DNA of 64,000 nt, taken from contig JAFEVB010000023.1 of assembly GCA_032629725.1 (NCBI GenBank), positions 806,001-870,000 on the forward strand, read 5' to 3'. Positions 45,199-57,896 of this stretch are shown here, in pieces (the stretch's first letter is position 1; each line of letters starts with the position of its first letter). Source of the stretch: Gremmenia infestans (taxonomy: Eukaryota > Ascomycota > Leotiomycetes > Helotiales > Hamatocanthoscyphaceae). The notes beneath the pieces were generated by a model. The model did not search any database, was not told the origin of the DNA, and worked only from the letters and a program-made list of their open reading frames with translations. A program made the position numbers and the translations under genes.

Positions 45199-47830
45199 GA
45201 TATATAAGTGCTTTGTGCAAAGAATTGAAAGTAAAGAGTGGATGAAGACTGAAGCTTCTTGTTTGCTGAAAAGATTTGATGAAAAGAAGAACGATGAGAA
45301 AAGGTTAGGGAAACAATGAAAGTAGAACAAGTTTAAGAAGAGAATGAACAAACGTGCGGTGCCGTAGCGTGAGACACAAATCTCATGATTAATGTATTTG
45401 AAGCTTTAGCTAGGACTGTGGCGGGCGGCTTACAGAGTAGATGCACTCCTTCTACAGAAAGGAAGGAATCCGACAGGTGGAAACTTGGGCTTGGCCCTTG
45501 CAATCTCCGATATATGAGGGAAATGACATTTGCGGGGTTGACTATGATCGCAAGAAACACATCTGACTTTAAATTCAGAAAAGGAAAAGGTGTTTATCTG
45601 TAGGCATTTCACATCTGTTTTGGGGAGTGAGGGAAGTAGATGTCAAGATACATACCTGGGTATAAAGAACTGTGAAAGGCAGATGTTGATGAAATACGAC
45701 GCTAGCTGCCCAGGCTAAAATCCAAAAACAGCCTGAAACAAGGATGTGCACGTGACTGTATTCAACCCCACCACAAGCTTTTAAGATTAGGAGCCAAGAT
45801 CGAAGTGTGATTGAAACTTTCCAGATTCACGGAATTCTTGGTTTATGAATTAAGGACTTTACGGTACTCCGTATGCCAACTTGATTGCATGGCACTAGTA
45901 TATAATCCGGATGATTACACTCCGTATAGTGCCAGGGGGCGATGACTAGATCGGACCAGATTGCCGGCACTTCCGTGTCGAGAACGAACCGCAAAGGAAA
46001 CGCTTTCAGTTAACGCTTGTCTGGACTTTACCTGCATTGTTTTCATTTATGTCTTTCAAGTCAATCGATGCTTGTTATTGGCTATGTCCGAACCAAGAGA
46101 TTCGGAAACGTGGATACTTCCCATCGAAGCCATAACTTTACCTCGCATCATCGCTTACATTGTTCGGAAATGAGATTAAGGTCACTCCTAAGTTTCTTCT
46201 TCTCAGATGATGAATGGAAGTGTAAGCAGCGTCACTTTCAGAGGCGTTCCCCAAGGTGCTGAAATAGAAACGGCATCCTTTAACAAGGGCAATGTTGGAA
46301 ATATTCAGTACAAAATCGAAAACGCTTTAATAAGTAGAGGAATTCTCTGTGAATGGGAAGATATTTCACCTCTGCCGGCGTTCTTGTTCCTCGGCCACGA
46401 TCATGAAGCTCCCGAAGCAGCATTTAAACAACTCGAGCGACTAGTCAAGGAATCAGATAACTGAGATTAATAATTCTACTATGTTGCAATTTTCAAAATG
46501 TCAGAAATGCAAGAGACGAGGAGTTGAATACCCTTTTGCGCTACCAATTCTGACTCTGAAGGAGGGAAGCTGCTGTAGATATGGCCCTTACTCGGCGAGA
46601 TGCTGCGGATTGCAATGATGGACCAGGAATAATTGACAATATGATAGACAGCTTGGATTGTGAGAACAGCGGAAAGGAGTCGCTGAGACACGTTGGAACC
46701 CAAATAGAGATTTTCCATCAAGGATGCCCAGGAGCACGCATGTTTTCGCTCTCTATGATTCGTCAGTACTTCTGAGTCGCCCACCAGCAAGGCGAGTGTA
46801 AATATGTTAACAAAATCATTGACCGAGCAGCAGGTATGTGTGCACGGAAAAGCATGTTGCAATGGACCCAGGGATCTTGCTCTAAGATCAACTTATCTAT
46901 CCAATCCTGTAATATCCTATCCTGTTGCTGCATCTCAGTCGGTATGATAATGTTGCCTTCAAGTAGTATCAGAAACTCATCTAGGCTGCTACACGGATGT
47001 GATGAAGCAAACTCAACGAGAAACATCAGCCAAGCAAATATTAAAGTATTACCATTATTCAAGCTATGTAAATGCTAACAGCAGACGTCTATGTGGTGGT
47101 CCTTCACTTGCGGGCCGCGGGCTGGTGTTGAGTTGTAGCAACCTCGGCATCAAGTGGTGCTTTCCCAATACCAATATATATCGGAAAATGCATTTTGTAT
47201 TTCAAAACAGTGACTTCAGTCAAGGCAAAGTAATTCCCATGAGGTTTGGGAGAGTTTTCCCAGGTCTCTTGTCTTCGGGTGTAAAGGGGTAATGTCGTAC
47301 AAATGCTTTTTTTTGGAAATTGCTATAGAATATTTACCTCATGTGAGGAAGTGAGGCCGGGGTTATTATCGGGTGATTCGATATTGTTTGTAATCTTTTG
47401 CCATGTTTTTATAATGTTTTAAATGCCTTCTGGTGATCGTTTGTAAGCAAATCTCCTGATTGTGAATAGGAGGTTGCGGGACAAGTTTTGTCGGGCACAT
47501 CCAACTAAGTCAGATTTGATTTGTTTTTCTTCGAGCATTGCTCAATCTCCCAAAGAAATTTTTCTTTTTAAACAACAGCCAAGGGAACATATAACAGAGC
47601 GGGACGCGACTCATACGCCATCCCAAGATGCAAACTGATTGTAAGCCTCGCCAGACCTTCAATCTATTTCATCAAAGACTTCGCGGATCAAGACCATTCC
47701 CCCAACTCTTTCTGCCTCATCGACCTGGATAGCGAGCCTTGCTAGCATAATGGCACAATATCTGGGATGAATACGAACCTGCACAGCTTCATCAGGTGGT
47801 AGATCAATACTACGAGACCCAATAAAGTCT
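45199..47830. other. Gene-poor stretch with doubtful small ORFs
   Basis: 2.6 kb. Promoter of the expansin-like gene lies next to 45199. ATG 46207 to 46464 could encode 85 aa (VSSVTFRGVP, ILCEWEDISPLPAFLFLG), with protein-like composition but no known domain or splice support. Reverse ORFs at 46479-46862 and 46763-47062 are also ordinary chance-length frames. I see no credible multi-exon gene. Confidence 0.35.
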
Positions 47831-48773
47831 ATGTTCCTCCATGGCCAAAGAAGACATCGAGCCGGTGCTGGTTTGGATTCTGAGCCAAGGATTCTACGGC
47901 AAGGAAAGAACTCGTGGAAACTTCACAGAACGGAGGTACACTACTTCTGCCCGCCCAATACAGCGATAATGCTAAAGAAAATACACAAGTTGTACGACAA
48001 TGTCCTTCCTTCTAGTAATTCAATTAACCCGCATAGTGCAGACAATACCACAACGATGTCGAAGCGTAAGATATGTTCTTCGTTCAGTCAAAGAGAAAGT
48101 GACAGTGGTCAGGGGTCCACCAAAACCATCGATTTGCAAGACTGGTTGAACAATCGAGGTTCAAGACGAGAAAGCAAGCAAAGGCAGCAGAACGCAAGGG
48201 ACGGCTGGCGAGGTGGAAGGCGAAGAGAGTTGCATCAACCTCAGCAAAAAGGATTGCATATAAAACTAACTCAGGTGAAAAGATTCTGTTCTACGTGCAT
48301 GCGAAATAATATATGCTGACAACTGGTCACAACAGTAGCTTTACCACAGATTCCCGGAAAAGATACACTTGTTTGCTAGCTTTCGACTTGGACCCTATAC
48401 ACCGAAGTCTCGCCACACTTTAGATCAACCCGACTTTGCTCAAGTCTCAATTCTCCGACTGGGACATGATCAGGGCGATGCAGAGGAGCTTCTTTCAGAG
48501 CTTGATGATGACGAGGCTAGCGATGATGATTCTGATTCTCTCTATGCTTCTGCTGCAGATCAAATTCCTTCAGAAGCGCGTCTTTCCATATCTGGTAACC
48601 GACTGTCGATCGCGACTTTGTCAGCTGCGACATTCTCGCCGTCTGAACCCACCGACCACCAATCCCACATTCCAACGTTGCAAGCTGAACCCAAGTCGTT
48701 GCTTGACGGTTATAGTTCCGAGGACTACGAGAGCAGCGGACCATCCAAGAAACGTCGCAGAATTAGCAAGTGA
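47831..48773 (+). CDS. Hypothetical acidic nuclear-type protein
   Basis: Two exons, 47831-48274 and 48339-48773, join in phase across a GTGAAA ... CAGTAG intron (64 bp), giving 292 aa. The first part is basic and Gln/Arg-rich (RRHRAGAG, RGSRRESKQRQQ). The second part contains LYHRFPEKIHLF at the junction, then YTPKSRHTLDQPDF, a strongly acidic stretch (SELDDDEASDDDSDSL), Ser-rich sequence and a C-terminal KKRRR basic motif fitting a nuclear localisation signal. No domain is recognised. The donor is GTGAAA rather than the usual GTAAGT, so the join is less certain. In-frame acidic tracts and a shared frame argue for coding. Confidence 0.5.
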
Positions 48774-49125
48774 GGAACGAGTATTAGTGAATCGGGCCTC
48801 CGTGGCTTGTTTGAGCAAGGAGACATGTAGGATATACTTTGCCACGGCGTCATGCATCTTGTGGGTGTGTAAAATAAATACACGGACGAATAATGGGCGA
48901 AATTATACAATCAGTCAACACGAGGATATTACATATTGATCACAATGTAAATTAAATTTAATGTCAAAAATGTCAAAGTATTGTTCCGCCCATCTTAGCC
49001 TACCAAAGTCGCCAAACATCCCTATAACACTACACAATCCACTCCCTTTACACCATCGCCAGTCTTCCATACACCCTAAAATAAGAAAATGTGTATCTAA
49101 ATGTCATAAATGAGCTCACACCGTA

Positions 49126-51070
49126 TTACCACCCAAACTGCTCGCAATGCAGCTCAATACTCGCCCCCGAAACACTAATACAATCAGCCGCAGTACGCCT
49201 CACACTCCCCATCAAATCATCCGGCCCGCACGCCGCAATTGTAATCCTCTCCTCGCGATCCGCCTTCGCGACGACATCTCGGATCAGAGCGTCGATATCC
49301 GGTCGGCCGTGCGCTATGTTGAGCGATGCTGAGGAATCCCATGGAGTGGTAGCCACTGACAGCTTGTTTTCTTCAAGGTCGGTGTCGGGGATTTCTTGGT
49401 TGGTGCTCGTGCTTGATGGTTTGGCGGTCTGTGAGAGCGGGAAAGGCGGCTTCTCGCCGTTGGCGTGGGATGTCAGGGGTGATGGGGGTTCGCTGACGCT
49501 GTCATTGGGAGGTTGGGTTGGGGGTGAGGGACGGGTTGTGTGGAGAAATAGCCTGACGCGGGGACTACTTTGGAGTTCGTTGAGTTCTTCGCGGAACCAG
49601 GATAGGTTTTCTGTGGTTGGGGTCAGCAGGTAGCCGGGTGATAATGGTGGGTGGGGGTTTACCTTGTTCTCTGACTGTCCAGATGAAATCTATGCTGAGG
49701 TTGCTTGAATCTGAGACTTTTTTGATGATGTCCAACGCAACACCAAAGGAAAATGAAGCCCCGCTTCCTCCAGAAATAAGGATAACTTTGTCCGCGACCT
49801 TTGCAAAGTTTGGAAGCGCGCCATACGGTCCGTCGATGGAAGCACGAAGAGATACACCAGGATTTTTGACTGCGTATTGATGAAGATCATTGGTAAAGCC
49901 GTCGTAGGCAGCAATGACTAGGTCAAGTGATGTAGGAGTCGCACTGACAATTGTAAAGGGGTGGGTTTCGATGAGACGAATCTTAGGAATCCATAGGAAG
50001 CAATGGGTTCCAGGTACTGTCCGAGATGGAGAGCGACGCAGCACGATCCTTGTTCCGCCATTTGGTAAAGGATGTAACGTAGCGTGGTTATTGATGCTGT
50101 TGTAGAGGATCCTCGATCCACGAAGTATACGATCCAAACCCCACATTGAACCGGCGACAATAGTAATGATAATAGTCTTCGTCGCAAATTCCGGCCGATG
50201 CAATGAGATCATCACGATGATGAGCATATACATTGTAATATGAATAATATAAAAGAGTTCATATCTCAATTTCCGTACAGCTATAGCCGTAACGAGAACA
50301 ACGAAAAAGGCAGTGACAGCTGTCATACCATAGAACTGTGCTTCTTCCCGCAATATGGAGAGCTTATTCTCCTGGTGGAAGTATACACATTGTAGTGTGA
50401 CATGAAGAAACGCACAGATAATGGTTGTGTATCCGCCAATTTGATGAAGTGGGTTCAGGCTCTCATATGAATATGCCGTCAAGAATGCAAGCGGGGTGTT
50501 CTTCAGTGCTAAGAATGTGATGAAACAAACATTTAGAATTGCCATCCTGTGAGAATTCAGCTCACACAATCTATACTAGGAATTTGAATTGTCCATACCA
50601 TCCAAGTCGCTTTCCGACTGATATAATAAGAAAGTCGTTGTTTGTGACCGTCAAGATGATATTAATCGCAAGGTAAATGGCCACCAAGAGAGCATGACCA
50701 AGAGATGTAAAACCAGGAACTTCACGGTTGAGAAAATGTCGAAACAGCCTGAGAATAAATCAAATTAGCAGAAGGATTTTTCAACGAACTATAGGAGCAC
50801 CTACCTTGCCAACGAGACCTGAGCCTTCATGAACTTCGACTTTCTCAGGCCTCTGCTCGCATATCGACTATAGAGGAACCGACTCCAGTGAAATAATGTG
50901 AATACGATGATAAGACCTGCCATGGCAGCAGCATAGTACTTAGCAGTTTTCTCGTTGTTCTGTAGCTGCACAGCCCAGACTGCCATTGATTTCTTTGCAG
51001 CAGCAGCAGCAGCAGCAATAGCAGTTGAGTTCCTACTTGGAGGGGATTGAACTGAAATGTTGGAAGACAT
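49126..51070 (-). CDS. Ferric-chelate reductase / FRE-type flavocytochrome
   Basis: Reverse exons 51070-50805, 50748-50599, 50546-49663 and 49610-49126 (introns 52-56 bp) give 594 aa. An N-terminal Ala-rich run (AIAAAAAAAKK) and a helix precede the ferric-reductase core: pairs of His on two helices (LHQIGGYTTIICAFLHV and YIIHITMYMLIIVMISLH) would ligate two b-type hemes. FAD- and NADPH-binding regions have HPFTIVSA and GGSGASFSFG; the C-terminal half continues to CGPDDLMGSV with the second Cys-Gly of the NADPH site. All junctions keep family order. FRE proteins reduce Fe3+/Cu2+ at the plasma membrane for uptake. The insert of about 80 Ser/Pro-rich residues in exon 4 is long. NOX is less likely because the NADPH loop is the FRE type. 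Confidence 0.9.
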
Positions 51071-53655
51071 GTTGGTTGACTGTAAATCTTGAACAGAATT
51101 TACATGATATGAAAGAGGGACGAAAGGTAGATATAGTTTATAACAGCTCAATTATCGACGTTCTTTTAAAGTTCAAAGCCCTGCCATCAAATCTCGTCAT
51201 TGATCAAGATAGACTCCTATCCCGGTAACACGATCAAGAACAATGTGCATTCCGTTATGTCAAGAAATGGAAGGGTAAAAGCACATGCTACTGCCAAGCG
51301 TATCCTTATCAAACCCATATTTGAGATCACGGAAACTGAGGGCTTTACAGTAGGCGATATATCTCCCCGGGGAAACTGACGAGCCTTCTTCGAGCAGGTG
51401 CAGCAATTACTGTGGGTAAAACCCAAAGAACAATCACACAGCTTCAGACTTGTGGTGAATGACAAAATGGTGACTGATAATTACGAAAAGAAAACGCCAT
51501 AAAACCTTCCTGATCGGGAACTAACTGGATAGGTGAGCAGGAATGTAGTTTCGAGTACGTTCCCGAGGCTGTAAACGAGTTCGGCAACTGGCTGAAGGCA
51601 GCCTGGGAGCATTGACTAGGCTAGGTGACCCTAGTTTTTGTCCATGTCTTGGAAGCTAAATTGCAAACTCTGTTCCTATTATGGGCAACACACGATATAC
51701 AAGCAAACTGTCGCCACAGCGGTGGTACTATATCCACTCTCGACTTTGAATTTACGGATCACTCACATCGTTGTAACGTCTGGTATTAACAATACAACGG
51801 TTGCCGACGCATACCGCAGGCTCGAACCCCGATATAAACGTGGTGGAATCTGGGGGCTAATTCCTAGAAAGCGATGCTTTTGAACCAACCAACTAGAAAG
51901 GTCATGACTTTATCGATATGGCAGGGTCTGTTCAAGACGCCCTGTTCGAGCTGTGCAGCCTGCGCTGCAGGTCTTCGTCGATTACCTTGCAAGTTGCCAT
52001 GCCATGCCCCGACCGTAGGGACACCAGGGGACCGCTGTCCAGAAGAGCGAGGACCAAAAGCAGATGCAGGTAGTATTTTGTAGTGGGTTGAGTCTCAGAA
52101 AGGAAGGAAGAGCACAGTCTTAAAGGATGGATGTAGTAGAACCGCCACGTCGGCAATTACAGGAACAGAATTGAAAAGCAGTGCCGCGCTGTCAGCCACA
52201 AAAATAATCAGATAAGACAAGCATCCAGCGTTCTACTCGATCGGACAATATATATTCCAGATCCGAAGGATTCATGTTCATGTCAAGATCCACGCCATGG
52301 TACAGCGCTTACTAATACTAACCCCCACATCCTGATGTGTGAGCGTGCATCGCCAAGACTCTTAACCTTATCGCACCTTCTCTGAGTTCTTTCACTGCCA
52401 GGTTGTTCTCTGAGCATTCGGCCCGTAGTATTTTCAGGTCGGCAAGGTCTTATTTTCCTAAGTTCTAGAACCTCGGCTTTTCTTGTATTACCAAGACCGT
52501 AGTCAGCGTGGACCTCGTTCTCGTTGCAGTGCGGGACAGGTCTCTGAAAGCCATTCTCTCCTTTGGCGAGGGGCCAGCAACTGTCTTCAGAAGTCCGGAA
52601 AACAAAGCAGGAATTAGACTTCCAAAGCAAGAGCCTAACAAAACAAGACATCGGGAGACAATTTGATGAAAAAGAAATGCTTGAATAGGTTGACCACTTG
52701 GTAAGTACCAGTTCGCGGACCCCACATCCCCTGGTGTTGTCTTGTGTTTCATGGTACCATAGTCCATATATTGAATGCTTCAACTCTGAAGATTCCTTCC
52801 TCAAGAGGAGTTGTCAGATGATATTTTGCTCTCTCGTGAATGGACATGACATTCTGATCCGCTCCAGCAATGCATGTGAAGGGCGAGTTTCAAGGTAGGT
52901 GCTCTGGAAAGAGAGGATAAACAAAGTTCTCCTTTGCTCATGACAAAGATATCGGGATCCGTCAGGGGGCTGCTGCCGGCCGAGTGGGGCTGCGATTGCG
53001 ACTTACGGACGACTAGGTGTCGAAGAGCTTTACTCCGTAGGGGCCCAAGACTTTTTTGTATATACGAGCTGTTAGCAAACAATTCCATCCCACACCTGTA
53101 TACAAATTACCTTCAGCAGTACGGTGGATTGGGGCTCTTAGTCCAGTCGCTCTTGTATCAATAAGCCGAAGTCATTTATTCCAAAATGCTATACTCTCGG
53201 ATGCGCCATGTCATTGAATCTCTCATGGACAAAGCTCTGGTCTTTTACAAAGGTTGCATTACGAGGTAACTATAAATTGCAGTGCTCTTGCCGCAGAAAG
53301 AGGAGGGATGGCTATATAGTTGAGAGAGGGCCACTTCGCAGAGTCAAGTGCTTCCTTCCGCATCGCTCTAGAATTGTAGCTCTTGTACTTCATACTACGC
53401 ACGAAATCAATCAATCTGCTTGATTACTTATCACGATTTAACGTGTTCTGCTTGGAACTTTAATCGACTTTTTTATTGGTTTTATATTCTAATATCAAGT
53501 CTAACCTAGGGCGCCTTCCTCGGAGAGCTGGCCCCGGCTGCATGACTTTCAGTTTCATTCTGTTTGCTGCAGTACTATCCCAGAAATATTCCCTTCAAAT
53601 GTCTCTAAACATTAGATAATCCTCGTTCCCTCAAGAGCCAAGACTACATTCAAAA
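51071..53655. other. Gene-poor stretch with a possible coiled-coil relic
   Basis: 2.6 kb. Reverse frames at 52283-52804 contain, in two frames, Glu/Leu/Arg-rich helical words (AEVLELRKI, then DLADLKILRAE and NNLAVKELREGAIRL). A 45-bp GTAATA...AATAAG intron could join them, but the upstream part is unlike coiled coil, so I do not call a gene. The interval 51470-52100 and 53100-53655 shows nothing. A short CTCGAACCC-like phrase at about 51820 is not a tRNA. Confidence 0.35.
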
Positions 53656-54610
53656 ATGGCATTTTCACATCTTCCCAATGAACTCCTAATCGACATCGTG
53701 GAGTATCGACCGGCAGCGATATATATACTGTCAGCCTCGTCAACCAACGATGTCACCACCTCTTCAACGACTATCTATACCGCTACAACATCCAGTTTCG
53801 AGAATGCAGTACCACTTTATAGGCGGCGAAGCATGACAGTCAACCAACGATGTGCAGATTACTGAATTTGGGAGCAAACGTGAACCATATCTTTTCTGGA
53901 AACCCGAGTCGCGAACTACTACACGCCCTTCATTTGAGTGTTCCAACCCAAAAAGCATGGCCTACTGCACTCCATATTGCTGCGGCAGAAGGACACATCG
54001 GTAGCGTGAAGCATCTGCTAGAAAGGGGAGCAGATTCTCAAGCAACTGGACCATATTCTTGTACTCCTCTTTGCATCGCACTTGCATACGGACAGGAGAA
54101 ACTTTCTCGTAAAATCCCAGACACCTCGATAATTCTTCATTCTGCCTAGTTAATGGGCAAAAGAAGCTCACCCCTCTACACGTCGCGAGCCTACATGCGC
54201 TCCCAGCGTCAGTTTGATATTCCCTGGATAGAGGTTCGATTTTTGACGCCAGAAACGAAAGCGACAAGACGTTACTTCAACATGCGTTGAAGCCAGTCTG
54301 CCTGGCGGATGGATTTGCGGAACATAGGCCTTATCTGAAGGACTCGGTTTTCGAAACCGTGGAGCTGCCATTGAAAGCCGGAGCAGATCCAGACCTTGAA
54401 GATCCCAGCGAGTACACTGGGAGCCGTTTGAGTACCCCTCGAGATCTAGGGAAATGCCATACTTGTGAAAGAGTCAGGGCACTCTTTGCGTCCCGTCCAA
54501 GACCGAGGATTGCACAAGTTGGCCGAATTTGGATGCATAAAGTGGAAGAAACGGATGAATATGGCTGTCGTCTAAGTCATAGCATTTCTGTAGTTTTCAA
54601 ATCGAGGTAA
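53656..54610 (+). pseudogene. F-box / ankyrin-repeat gene relic
   Basis: ATG 53656 starts SHLPNELLIDIVEY, the F-box opening. The continuation QRCHHLFNDYLYRYN, a classical F-box end, is in another frame, so a shift lies near 53725-53735. That frame stops at 53820-53822 (TAG), then reads LLNLGANVN, TALHIAAAEGHIGSVKHLLERGAD and TPLCIALAYG, which are ankyrin repeats, and stops at 54147-54149. A third frame segment resumes with KLTPLHVASLHALPA and later LKAGADPDLEDPSEYTG to 54610. The phrase TCAACCAACGATGT occurs twice (about 53740 and 53840), maybe a small duplication. Clearly an F-box plus ankyrin gene broken at least three times. Confidence 0.6.
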
Positions 54611-55752
54611 GTTGGATAAAGATAACTTTTCATCCACCTCTTGCAATGGCTAACATCCTCATGCTTCACTTGAATACACTCGACTATCAACACCCACCCC
54701 AAATCTGATCTTCCAAACACCCATGTCTTCCTCGCTCTCGTCAGTGCCAAACCATTGTTCTCGAGCGTGATAGAGCAGTACTTGTCCTCTAGTACATGGT
54801 CAACGCAAAGACGAGCCAGCTCATAGATATATTCACATTAAACAGCACGCTAGTCATTCCCTACTCCTGCGCTCATCTACGGAGATCATATAACCAAACA
54901 CTGACGTCTGTTTGAGAATACTTAGATCATCTCAAGTCTCGCAATCGGCTGGTGTTACAGTTGAAGCAAGACGAGTTGTGCTATGGAGCATATCAGCTTT
55001 TGGAGCGAGGCCAGCACGTAATTCTTTGCGCGGAGCACATTTCCGTGGAAATGTAGGAAAACCCAGATAGAAGTGTATAAAGTTGAGTTCCAAGAGGGAG
55101 GCAAGGTCGAAGGAGTCATAGGTGACGAGGACGGCTTCAATCCTGGGTATGCTTTACGGGGTTCTATAGGAGATGTTTAGTTTACTCAAACTGAGTATCA
55201 CCGATTCATCTATTTCCTGGAAGTTTAAATAACCGGTTTGTTTGAATTGGCAAAAAGAACTCATGCCATACATTTGAATGGAGTGTATTAGGATCAAGAT
55301 CAGAGTTCAGACCACAGTGATCATGCCAATTTGCCACTTTATTTTGAGCTTTTAACTACTACTGTAAGTTGTGCTAAACTGTATCATTGTTCCTGTAGGA
55401 AATGATGCAGCACTCATCGTGGCAGATGATGAGAATTTGAGCACCAAGCACGAACCGGATGGATTATTTGGAGGGACTGCATTCTCGACATAGTCAGCGC
55501 GCTCAAACTAGTTGTCAGTAGCAACATGGTACTAGGAATATTGCCGGTTCTGTGATCAGGAAATGTGAATAGAGATAGTTGCCTGGGGGTTTGTTTACCC
55601 GCATCGTCCGATTGAATAGTAAATAAAAATCTTCGGCGCGCCCCAAGTTCAATCTACTTCCTCGCCGACAATTATATCCATCAACAAAGCCTCATTGCTA
55701 ACCCTACAAAGCGTACGAGTGTTGTCAACGCAATCCAATCGGCGCATCAAAA
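54611..55752. other. Intergenic region, no gene called
   Basis: 1.1 kb. A reverse frame at 54955-55140 and nearby segments have patchy protein-like composition (for instance ELARLCVDHVLEDKYCSITLEN on the reverse strand) that might be further decayed coding DNA. Nothing is clear enough to call. Confidence 0.35.
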
Positions 55753-57896
55753 ATGGTGTCTTCCAAGGCCCACCCGGCGGCTGCCCAAGGCCTGACGAGC
55801 GCTGCCACACAGAGAGCAAAGAAGTATTTGAAGAAAGCTGCGCAGGAGAAGGAACTGAATCGCAACATCCAAACAGAAGATTTGGAAGCAAAGCAACAGG
55901 TCTTCTTAGCATACAGTGAAGTGTTCACCGGCGATAATGCGAGAGCGAGGTCCGACATGAGTGTCAGATACATTGTTGAGAAGCACTTTGGGCGCCAGAA
56001 ACATATCACAGGAAACTTAGAGTTCGAGAATGTCATTCAGCTTACGAAAAGTATCTTGATTGACGGTTGGATGAAGCCGGGGTCTAAGCAACGACAGAAA
56101 CTTAAGCAGCTCACTGACTCGGAGAGAGGAAGCAATGAAGCGAGCAGCATCACCGACGCTCATACTGCCAGTCTATCAGCTGTTCAGTCTCCTTTTTCTC
56201 AAGTGAGGGACTATCTTGCTCCATACTACTATTTACATTGGGTGCCAGTTCATCTACCTCCCAAAATTCAGCACAAACTTTTAACTAGTTTGGTAAGCCA
56301 GTTGAACACCCCAGACTTTCAAATAATTCTTGATTATATATTGCTGACACGGATTATCCACAGCAAGAAAAATTGGAGCAATGCTGCTTTCGATACTTTA
56401 AGAACAACTTCCCCGAGATTTTGGAGGAGCGAGGCTGGGAAGATGAGGCTGATGGCGAGCTGAACATCTACAGCAGGATAGTATGCACGCGCGACGTATC
56501 TTCTGCCGCTATCTACAGCCACAAGAGTCTTGCGAAACTCTTCGGTAGACTTTCACACATCCGACACGCAGCCGTACATCGACCTAAGAATCTCCCGGTG
56601 CAGGTTCTCGCAGGTATGTCGGAAGATGCGCTATCATTGGCGAAGGTCTTTCGTGACAGAGAGCTAGTGGTGGGGTTACAACCATGGTATGACTGTGTTC
56701 AATACTTGTCTCAAGATGCAATGGAGCTAGTTCAAGAGCACAAGACCAACGTGAAGCTAGTCAAGGACCACATGCGACAACTTCAGCGGCGCCTATCAAA
56801 CGCAAAAGAAAAACCTAGACCCTCACAGCGGCCTGCAGCCGCAAATTACCAGTATATACTGGAAGAGTTGGAGGGCTTCGAGGCAGCATTGCGACTGGAT
56901 ATATTAGAGTTTGAAAAGGACCGCTATGCAATTGACGTGGATGTTTTACTGGACCTGGCGGAAATCTTGGGGTATGACTACAACCACTACCAGGGAGAAT
57001 ATTTGAGCCAAAAATACTCTGGTCCAACCTTCAAAAATTTGAAGTATAACCTGAGAGACTGGGAGGAAAGGTTGGACAATCAGCTGTTTGAGCTGACGCA
57101 AATGAGGATTCGGAGCGGAAAGTTCAAGAACTTCGACAAGAAAGAGACAGGCGAAAGCGCATCAAAGTCCATGTTGGACCGCAGCAGGGAAGGAAACCAA
57201 ATGAAAACCAGAATCAAGGATTCCGATATCACGCAGAACCCAGTAATCAAACACTCGACGAGAATACAAGCAAACGACATTTCGAAACCACCAAAGCGCG
57301 TCCATGATGCAGCTTTTGGAGAAAGCGAAGATGAACAAGGCGAGAAGATGCGACGACCAGCAAGAAAGCGTCAAAGTACGGACAACGATTTTACGGAAAT
57401 ATCGAAAGACGAATTCGACGTGGCTGTGATAGAAGCTCAGCATTCTATGCCTATACTGGGAAGCACTGAGGTTATCGGAGAGAATACAAAGAGAGAGGCA
57501 ACCTTGACTCAGCAGCAAACCGAGATTACAACGGAAACCCAGGAAGGAATTATCGAAACAAAGTCGAACACAATCGAAAGAGATCTTACGATCAAGCAAA
57601 CAAGCATAATCGAGACAGAGAACACTTTCAAAGAAGACTCGGCCATGATTACTGCTGCCAACAAGTCAGTCATTTCCGGGGAAGATATCATATCTACCCA
57701 GAAGGAAACTACAATGGGGGAAGTAGGCGCATTGGAGAACATGCATACAGTCAGAGAGCAAAATGGTAAAGGGATGTCTGAGACCGAAGGGTCCTTGCAG
57801 ACCGACATGTCGGAATTCGAGGACAGTTATGATAGCGAATCGTGGGTGTCGGAGCTCGATCAAATGTATTCGTCGTTGACTGCTCAGGAGACGTGA
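55753..57896 (+). CDS. Protein with R-x4-H helical domain and Thr/Glu-rich tail
   Basis: Exons 55753-56292 and 56364-57896 (71-bp intron, GTAAGC...CCACAG, CTGAC branch point) give 690 aa. Residues 1-180 are helical and basic at the start. Residues 181-275 form a domain that is repeated in the convergent gene at 59792: LEQCCFRYF ... P-x-IL-x-ER-x-W ... DGELN ... SHIRHAAVHR ... GMSEDALSL. The conserved RHAAVH is an R-x4-H, placed before a final amphipathic helix. Residues 275-430 are helical with a basic patch. The tail (from about 430) is acidic and Thr/Glu/Gln-rich (IETKSNTIER-type words repeated). I recognise the IRHAAVHR domain from uncharacterised ascomycete proteins; a HEPN-type ribonuclease fold is my inference. 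Confidence 0.78.

Noticed and set aside
51811..51845. A CTCGAACCC phrase resembling a tRNA T-arm
   Set aside because: The TTC of the T-loop is missing and no acceptor, anticodon or D-arm pairs upstream. No tRNA was found anywhere in the window.
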